NCBI GenBank assembly: GCA_903861005.1
Contig: CAIOSP010000061.1
Span: 1-38,875 of the forward strand
DNA from: an uncultured Pseudomonadota bacterium
Lineage (GTDB): Bacteria; Myxococcota_A; UBA796; GCA-2862545
Direction: 5' to 3'
Length of the DNA stretch: 38,875 nt
Position numbers and translations under genes: made by a program. Under the pieces are notes generated by a model. The model was not told the origin of the DNA. It worked only from the letters and a program-made list of their open reading frames with translations, and did not search any database. This document shows, in pieces, positions 33,587 through 38,875 of this stretch (position 1 is the stretch's first letter; every line of letters begins with the position of its first letter).

Positions 33587-34488
33587 GCGACTCCCCGCGC
33601 CCGCTCACTGGCGCGCCGCCGCTCGGGGAGCGCCTCATCGAAGCGGCCCTGGCCGGCTGCGCCGCGATCTCGCTGCTGACGTCCGCGGCGATCGTGCTCG
33701 TGCTCGCGCAGGAGACCTTCGCGTTCTTCCACGCCGTGCCGATCACCTCCTTCCTGTTCGACACCGAGTGGACCCCGCTCTTTGAGCGCGCCCGATTCGG
33801 CATCTGGCCGCTGGTGTGCGGCACCGCGCTCACGTCGGCGGTCGCGCTGCTGGTCGCCGGTCCCCTCGGCGTGCTCGCCGCGATCTACCTTGCCGAATTC
33901 GCCACCCCCCGCGCGCGCGACCGCCTCAAGCCGATGATCGAGGTGCTCGCGGGCATCCCCACGCTGGTCTACGGGTACTTCGCGCTGCGCGTCGTCACGC
34001 CGTGCCTGGCGCTGGTGATCCCCGACCTACAGGGCTTCAACGCGCTCTCTGCTGGCCTGGTGATGGGGTTGATGATCCTGCCCACCGTCTGCTCGCTCGG
34101 CGAGGACGCGCTGCACGCGGTGCCCCAGACGCTGCGCGAGGGCGCCGTCGCGCTCGGCGCCGGGCGGCTCGCCACGCTCTTCCTGATCGTCGTCCCGGCC
34201 GCGCGTTCAGGCCTGCTGGCGGCGCTGACCCTCGGCCTGTCCCGCGCGCTGGGCGAGACGATGATCGTCGCGATCGCCGCGGGCCAGCAGGCGCACCTCA
34301 CGCTCGACCCCCGCTCCCCGGTCGAGACGATGAGCGCCTACATCGTCCAGATCAGCTTGGGCGACGCCGCCGCAGGCACGGTCGCGTACCGCACCATCTT
34401 CGCCGTGGGCGCCGCCCTGTTCGCCCTGACGTTCGCGACGAACGCGTTGGCGCAGCGCTGGATCGCCGCGGCGCGGAGGGTGGGATGA
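33583..34488 (+). CDS. pstC: PstC, phosphate ABC transporter permease
   Basis: 301 residues with six predicted transmembrane helices. It has the cytoplasmic EAA-type loop (about 185-205, [20 protein letters not shown]) and the conserved [20 protein letters not shown] entry seen in PstC. It forms the inner-membrane channel with PstA. The GTG start overlaps the pstS stop by 4 nt, and its stop overlaps the pstA start (ATGA). Confidence 0.95.
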   Translation: MSDSPRPLTGAPPLGERLIEAALAGCAAISLLTSAAIVLVLAQETFAFFHAVPITSFLFDTEWTPLFERARFGIWPLVCGTALTSAVALLVAGPLGVLAAIYLAEFATPRARDRLKPMIEVLAGIPTLVYGYFALRVVTPCLALVIPDLQGFNALSAGLVMGLMILPTVCSLGEDALHAVPQTLREGAVALGAGRLATLFLIVVPAARSGLLAALTLGLSRALGETMIVAIAAGQQAHLTLDPRSPVETMSAYIVQISLGDAAAGTVAYRTIFAVGAALFALTFATNALAQRWIAAARRVG

Positions 34489-35342
34489 ACCCGACCCGCC
34501 TGCGCGCCCGTCAGATCGAGCGGCTGGTCGAGGCGATCTGCCTCACCGCCGCGCTGCTCCCGCTGCTGATGCTCGGTGGGCTGCTGTTGGACGTGCTGGT
34601 GCAGGCTTGGCCGAGCATGCGGCTGTCCTTCCTCACCCACTACCCATCGCGCGCCTGGGCCTCGGCGGGCATCCTCCCCGGCCTCGTCGGCAGCGTGCTG
34701 GTGGTCAGCCTGACGGCGCTGCTGGCGGTGCCGGTCGGCGTGGGCGCTGCGACCTACCTGGAGGAGTTCGCCGCCCCGGGCCGCTTCCGGCGCCTCGTCG
34801 AGCTCAACCTGGCCAACCTCGCCGGCGTGCCGTCCATCGTCTACGGCCTGCTGGGCTTGGCGCTCTTCGTGCACTTCGCGGGGCTGGGCCACGGGCTGTT
34901 GGCGGGCGCGTTGACGCTGGCGCTGCTCGTCCTCCCGATCGTCCTCCTCGCCACCCGCGAGGCGCTGCGCACGGTGCCCGACTCGCTGCGCGAGGGCGCG
35001 CTGGCGCTCGGCGCCACGCGCTGGCAGGTCACGTCGCGCGTGGTGCTGCCGCACGCCCTCCCAGGCATCCTCACCGGCGCCATCCTCGGCGTGTCGCGCG
35101 CCATGGGCGAGACCGCGCCGCTGCTGCTCGTCGGCGCCGTCTCCTACGTCACCTTCCTCCCCACGAGCCTGGACTCGCCGTTCACCACCATGCCGGTGCA
35201 GATCTTCGGCTGGGTGTCGCGGCCGCAGGCTGGGTTCAGCGCAAACGCCGCCGCGGGCATCGTCGTGCTCCTGTTGACGCTCACGGGGATGAACCTGGCC
35301 GCGCTCGTGCTACGAGCCCGTCTCCGCCGGGATCCGACATGA
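34485..35342 (+). CDS. pstA: PstA, phosphate ABC transporter permease
   Basis: 285 residues with multiple transmembrane helices. The motifs [55 protein letters not shown] (the EAA loop) and [16 protein letters not shown] are those of PstA. It pairs with PstC as the membrane channel and is driven by PstB. ATGA overlaps at both ends show translational coupling. Other frames in this stretch are GC-rich shadows. Confidence 0.95.
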   Translation: MNPTRLRARQIERLVEAICLTAALLPLLMLGGLLLDVLVQAWPSMRLSFLTHYPSRAWASAGILPGLVGSVLVVSLTALLAVPVGVGAATYLEEFAAPGRFRRLVELNLANLAGVPSIVYGLLGLALFVHFAGLGHGLLAGALTLALLVLPIVLLATREALRTVPDSLREGALALGATRWQVTSRVVLPHALPGILTGAILGVSRAMGETAPLLLVGAVSYVTFLPTSLDSPFTTMPVQIFGWVSRPQAGFSANAAAGIVVLLLTLTGMNLAALVLRARLRRDPT

Positions 35343-36100
35343 CCGCCCCCCGCCTCCACGTGCACAAGCTCCGCGCCGGCTTCGGCGGCAAAGAGGTCCT
35401 GCACGACCTGGAGCTGGAGATCGCCGCGGGCACCGTCACGGCGATCATCGGACCGTCGGGCTGCGGAAAGTCGACCTTCATCCGCACCCTCAACCGCATG
35501 CACGAGCTGGTCGGCGGCGCCTGGGTGAAGGGTCGCGTCCTGCTCGACGAGCAAGACCTCTACGCGTCCGACGTCGACCCGGTGCTGCTGCGCCGGCGCG
35601 TCGGGATGGTCTTTCAGAAGCCCAACCCCTTCCCGTCCATGTCCATCCGCGACAACGTGGTCGCGGGCCTGCGCCTGACCGGCACCCTGTCGCGCGGGCA
35701 GACCGAGGCGATCGCCGAGCGCGCGCTGCGCCAGGCCGCCCTGTGGGACGAGGTGAAGGACCGCCTGGACGACCCCGGCGCCGCGCTGTCGGGCGGCCAG
35801 CAGCAGCGCCTGTGCATCGCCCGTGCGTTGGCGGTCGACCCTCAGGTGCTCCTGATGGACGAGCCGTGCTCCGCGCTCGACCCCATCGCCACCGCCCGCA
35901 TCGAGGACCTGATCCACTCGCTGCGTGGGCGCTACACCATCGTGCTCGTCACGCACAGCATGCAGCAGGCGGCGCGCGTGTCCGAGCGCACCGCCTTCCT
36001 CCTCCGCGGCGAGCTCGTGGAGGTCGACGACACCCGGAAGATCTTCACCAAGCCCAACGACCGTCGCACCGAAGACTACATCACCGGCAGGTTCGGATGA
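35339..36100 (+). CDS. pstB: PstB, phosphate ABC transporter ATPase
   Basis: 253 residues. Walker A is GPSGCGKS (38-45), the Q-loop is [17 protein letters not shown] (a PstB hallmark), the ABC signature is [15 protein letters not shown], Walker B is [13 protein letters not shown] and the H-loop is [11 protein letters not shown]. It closes with [11 protein letters not shown], as PstB does. It powers PstCA. The ATG overlaps the pstA stop and its own stop overlaps the phoU start. Confidence 0.97.
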   Translation: MTAPRLHVHKLRAGFGGKEVLHDLELEIAAGTVTAIIGPSGCGKSTFIRTLNRMHELVGGAWVKGRVLLDEQDLYASDVDPVLLRRRVGMVFQKPNPFPSMSIRDNVVAGLRLTGTLSRGQTEAIAERALRQAALWDEVKDRLDDPGAALSGGQQQRLCIARALAVDPQVLLMDEPCSALDPIATARIEDLIHSLRGRYTIVLVTHSMQQAARVSERTAFLLRGELVEVDDTRKIFTKPNDRRTEDYITGRFG

Positions 36101-36777
36101 TCAGCGCCCACACCGACCGCGCCTTCGAGGGCGAGCTGCGTCTGCTCCGCGAGCGCTTGCAGCGCATGGCCACCCGGGCCGATGAGATGCTCGCCGACGC
36201 CGTGCGCGCGCTGGTACAAGGTGATGCGGAGCTGGCCCGCCAGACCGCGCACCGCGACCGCGCCGTGAACCAGGACGAGGTCGACATCGACGAGCAGTGC
36301 CTGGCCATGCTCGCGCGCTGGCAGCCCATGGCGTCCGACCTGCGCCTCATCTTCGCGGCGTCCAAGCTGGCCTCCAACCTGGAGCAGATCAGCGACCTCG
36401 CGGTGAACATCTGCGAGCGCGCCGACGAGTTGGCCACCGGCGGGTTCCGTGGCCCGTACACCTTCATCCCGCACATGTCCGAGGTGGGACGCGAGATGCT
36501 GCGTGACGCGATGACCGCGTTCCTCACCGCGAACACCGACCTCGCGCAGGAGGTCCTGACCCGCGACGACGAGATCGACGACCTGCACCACCAGGTCGTG
36601 TCGACGCAGACCGAGCGCATCCGCGCCGGCGACATCGACGTGCGCCAGGGCATCGCCGTGCAGAACGTCGCGCGCTTCTTGGAGAACGTCGCCGATCACG
36701 CGACCGCGATCGCCGAGCACGCGATCTTCATGGTGCACGCGCTCGACGTGCGGCACGCCGGCAAGCGCGAGCGCTGA
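36097..36777 (+). CDS. phoU: PhoU, negative regulator of the Pho response
   Basis: 226 residues made of two helical-bundle PhoU repeats. The first carries [21 protein letters not shown] and [20 protein letters not shown], and the second [11 protein letters not shown] and [20 protein letters not shown]. Each has the metal-binding E/D-rich helix typical of the family. PhoU links the Pst transporter to PhoR/PhoB signalling; no phoR or phoB is in the window. It is the last gene of the operon, and I see no clear terminator in the 123 bp after it. Confidence 0.95.
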   Translation: MISAHTDRAFEGELRLLRERLQRMATRADEMLADAVRALVQGDAELARQTAHRDRAVNQDEVDIDEQCLAMLARWQPMASDLRLIFAASKLASNLEQISDLAVNICERADELATGGFRGPYTFIPHMSEVGREMLRDAMTAFLTANTDLAQEVLTRDDEIDDLHHQVVSTQTERIRAGDIDVRQGIAVQNVARFLENVADHATAIAEHAIFMVHALDVRHAGKRER

Positions 36778-36900
36778 CCCGCTCGAGGCGTCGACCCGCG
36801 CGCGCCGCACAAGGCGTCGAACCGCGCGGCCCCGCGCCACTTGTTGGCGGGCGCGCGCGAGCCGCCTGCGATGACGCGCGCGCCTCGACCGACGGGCCGC

Positions 36901-37911
36901 TCAGCTCGCGCCCGGGAACCCCACCAGCGCGACCTCCAATCGCTCCGCAGGGCGCGACGGATCGTCCGCGTCGACCACCAGCACCACGCGGTCCGGCGCG
37001 TCGCCGCGCTCGATGCCCTCGACCTTGTCGCGCAGCGGTCGTCCGTCTGCGTCGACCAGGCGGGTGTACCCGGCGCCCGTCGACGAGATCCAGCCGACCA
37101 CGCTGCCCACCACCTCACCGTCCCGGTAGGTGTCCGGCGAGTCCTCCGCCGACGCGGTGAACCAGATCCGGTCGTCGCTCAGCGCGACCGCGTCCGTGAA
37201 CGTCAGGCGGCAGCCGTCGAGGTCGCCCAGGTCCCACGACGTCACGTCGCGGAGCTCGGGCAGCGCCACCTCGCGTCCACTCAGCAGCGCATCCCACCAC
37301 GAGCCCGAGACCACACACGTCGCATCGACGGGCGCCAAGGACTCGCTCGCCGCGCCGTTCCCGCGCTGGATGAGCTGCACGTCGCCGCCCGGCCGCGCCA
37401 CGGCGCCCTCCAGGTTCAGCTCCGAGCCACAGAACGCCACGCACCCACGCAGCGCCGCGTACAGCGCGTGCGCGTCGATCACCTCGGGCGTTCGAGCGCC
37501 GTCCGGCCCAAAGCGCGTGACCACCACCCGCTCGCGCGCCGCGGTCGACCCGCTGCCCAGCGCCACGAACGCGTCCTCGCCGCCCACGCACCGGACAAAC
37601 GCGGCCTCCAGGTCGAGCTTGCGCTTCTTGTTCCCCCGGCCGTCGTCGAAGATCCGGACCCCGTCCGACATGGGCATGGGCACCGATCGCACCGACCCGT
37701 CCGCGTCTTGCCAAGCGACGAACGCGGCGTCGTCCTGGGCGAACACAAGCCGCGCGCCCACTCGACGCACCGCCGAGGCCGCCCGCACCCAAGCCGGCCG
37801 ATCGAGCGACGCGTCGGCGCCGTCGGCGTAGCGCAACGGCGTCCGCACGCGCACGGTCGCGGACAGGGCGGGGTCGGGGCGAGCGGCGCGGGGCCGGGCG
37901 TCGTGTGGCAT
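36901..37911 (-). CDS. Unknown protein, possible beta-propeller (DUF6929-like)
   Basis: 336 residues with no signal peptide. It is beta-rich with several repeated short blades, for example ARLVFAQDDAAFVAWQDADG, AFVALGSGSTAARERVVVTRFG and DRIWFTASAEDSPDTYRDGE. The ALGSGSxxxRER motif recalls DUF6929/phytase-like propellers, but this is a weak match. Conserved acidic patches (DLEAAFVRC, DDGRGNKKRKLD) may bind metal or phosphorylated ligand. No good ribosome-binding site precedes the ATG at 37911. It lies 69 bp after the ABC ATPase gene on the same strand. Confidence 0.6.
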   Translation of the reverse strand: MPHDARPRAARPDPALSATVRVRTPLRYADGADASLDRPAWVRAASAVRRVGARLVFAQDDAAFVAWQDADGSVRSVPMPMSDGVRIFDDGRGNKKRKLDLEAAFVRCVGGEDAFVALGSGSTAARERVVVTRFGPDGARTPEVIDAHALYAALRGCVAFCGSELNLEGAVARPGGDVQLIQRGNGAASESLAPVDATCVVSGSWWDALLSGREVALPELRDVTSWDLGDLDGCRLTFTDAVALSDDRIWFTASAEDSPDTYRDGEVVGSVVGWISSTGAGYTRLVDADGRPLRDKVEGIERGDAPDRVVLVVDADDPSRPAERLEVALVGFPGAS

Positions 37912-37980
37912 GTTCTGGTGCTAACCCACCGCCCGCGCTTCCCTCCAGCGCCAGGCACGGACGTCACGCCGGGCGTGCGA

Positions 37981-38718
37981 TCAGGTCGGCGCTGGGGGCG
38001 ACGCCGGGGTCGGCGCCGGGGTCGGCGTGACCGGCGCGTCCGACACGATCCGACCGTCGACGATCTCGATGATTCGGTCGCAGCGCGCGGCGAGCCGCGG
38101 GTCGTGCGTGACGAGCAGGAACGCGGTCTTCCGCTCCGCATGGAACCGACGAAACAGCGCGAACACCTGATCGGCGCTCGCCGTGTCGAGGTTGCCGGTG
38201 GGCTCATCCGCCAGCACCAGCACAGGGCTGGTGACCAGCGCGCGCGCGATGGCGACCCGCTGCTGCTGGCCGCCGCTTAGCTTGCGCGCCTCGACGTCCG
38301 CCTTGTCCGCCAGGCCCACCGCCTCCAGCAGCGGCAGCGCCTCGGCGCGCAGGGCCTCGCTCATCCGCCCGGTCCGCAGCGCCAGCGGCACGCGCACGTT
38401 CTCCTCCGCGGTCAGCGCCGCGATCAGGTGGTGGAACTGGAACACGAACCCGAGGGCGTGGTTGCGCAGGCGCGTCCGACCGCCGTCGTCCAGATGGGTG
38501 GCGTCCTCTCCCGCCACCCGCACCTGACCGGTCGTCGGTCGGTCGAGCAGCCCGATCAGGTTGAGCAGCGTGCTCTTGCCGGACCCGGACGGCCCGATCA
38601 GCGCGACGAATTCGCCCGCGTTGACCCGCAGGTCGATGCCGTGCAGGACCTCCGTCGACACCTCACCGTCGATGAAGGACTTCGTCACCCCGATCAGCTC
38701 CAGGACGGCTTCAGTCAT
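37981..38718 (-). CDS. LolD/MacB-type ABC transporter ATPase
   Basis: 245 residues. Walker A is GPSGSGKST (42-50), the Q-loop lies at [20 protein letters not shown], the signature is [15 protein letters not shown], Walker B is [11 protein letters not shown] and the H-loop VTHDPRLA. The [16 protein letters not shown] motif is characteristic of LolD. LolCDE releases lipoproteins from the inner membrane to LolA; MacB-type exporters share this ATPase class. The start ([15 protein letters not shown]) is chosen because the longer frame lies within the upstream gene. It ends in a Pro/Ala/Thr-rich tail. It overlaps the end of the permease gene by 8 nt. Confidence 0.9.
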   Translation of the reverse strand: MTEAVLELIGVTKSFIDGEVSTEVLHGIDLRVNAGEFVALIGPSGSGKSTLLNLIGLLDRPTTGQVRVAGEDATHLDDGGRTRLRNHALGFVFQFHHLIAALTAEENVRVPLALRTGRMSEALRAEALPLLEAVGLADKADVEARKLSGGQQQRVAIARALVTSPVLVLADEPTGNLDTASADQVFALFRRFHAERKTAFLLVTHDPRLAARCDRIIEIVDGRIVSDAPVTPTPAPTPASPPAPT

Positions 38719-38875
38719 TACGAATGGCCTCCGCCGGATCCATCTTCGCCGCACGCCTCGCCGGCGCGATGGCGGCGACGAGACCGACCACCGTCGCCAC
38801 CGTCGCGGCGCGGACGAACAGGCCCGGCGTCAGCTCGATGGGGAGGATCGGCGTACCGTCCGCGTTGCGCATCAG
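38711..38875 (-). CDS. FtsX/LolC-type permease, C-terminal end (partial)
   Basis: The last 54 codons of an integral membrane protein that begins right of the window. A final transmembrane helix ([20 protein letters not shown]) is followed by [11 protein letters not shown] and the stop. The APARRAAxxDPAEAIR ending is the hallmark of MacB/LolC/LolE permeases. It overlaps the ATPase gene start, so the two form one operon and transporter. Confidence 0.9.
   Translation of the reverse strand: MMRNADGTPILPIELTPGLFVRAATVATVVGLVAAIAPARRAAKMDPAEAIRND

Overview
The window is strongly GC-rich, with GC-ending codons throughout. It is densely packed with genes on both strands and reads as an ordinary chromosomal segment of a didermic (outer-membrane) bacterium. 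The envelope genes (FadL, OmpA, several signal-peptide barrels and lipoproteins), an imuA-imuB mutasome pair behind a LexA-like box close to the Myxococcus type, and cysteine-rich TSP3-type linkers point to Myxococcota or a related deltaproteobacterial lineage. That placement is inference; no rRNA gene is present. I see no insertion sequence, prophage or CRISPR array.

Layout. 1-368: non-coding, GC-rich tandem repeats and a long hairpin. 369-2577: imuA-imuB (minus strand) with an SOS-type palindrome. 2690-5165: a protein with a duplicated unknown domain, the nucleotide-pool enzyme RdgB, and a small outer-membrane barrel. 5263-5336: tRNA-Pro(UGG). 5448-8758 (minus): an OmpA-type protein and a lipoprotein with four Ig-like repeats plus an ice-binding (DUF3494) domain. 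9041-13872 (plus): a secreted M3-family oligopeptidase, a membrane lipoprotein candidate, a CsbD-like protein coupled to it, and an AsmA-like membrane protein. 14005-15921 (minus): seven very small membrane proteins in one tight run, the most unusual gene group here. 16042-16248: a Trp-rich, clearly coding-like frame without a start codon. 16335-18747: an exported protein and a DoxX-like protein divergent from a LysR regulator. 18818-22797: a surface lipase-like lipoprotein overlapping a FadL porin gene, resembling the Vibrio VolA-FadL pair. 22929-29705 (minus): an EF-hand membrane protein, DedA, a methyltransferase, a Nudix hydrolase and a dual GGDEF-EAL protein. 29891-32421 (plus): membrane pyrophosphatase and a DUF4404-like protein. 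32484-36777 (plus): a Pho box followed by pstS-pstC-pstA-pstB-phoU, with every junction overlapping. 36901-38875 (minus): an unknown protein, a LolD/MacB-type ABC ATPase and the end of its permease.

How the genes fit together. The pst operon (phosphate uptake) and hppA (energy recovery from pyrophosphate) are both phosphate-linked. The lipase and FadL would release and import fatty acids at the cell surface. ImuA/ImuB would act in damage-induced mutagenesis, normally with a DnaE2 polymerase that is not in the window and might lie beyond its left edge. The small-protein cluster, CsbD, DoxX-like and AsmA-like genes suggest an envelope-stress neighbourhood. The best candidates for something undescribed are the seven-gene micro-membrane-protein cluster, the duplicated-domain protein at 2729-3484, the Trp-rich orphan frame and the VolA-FadL-like module.
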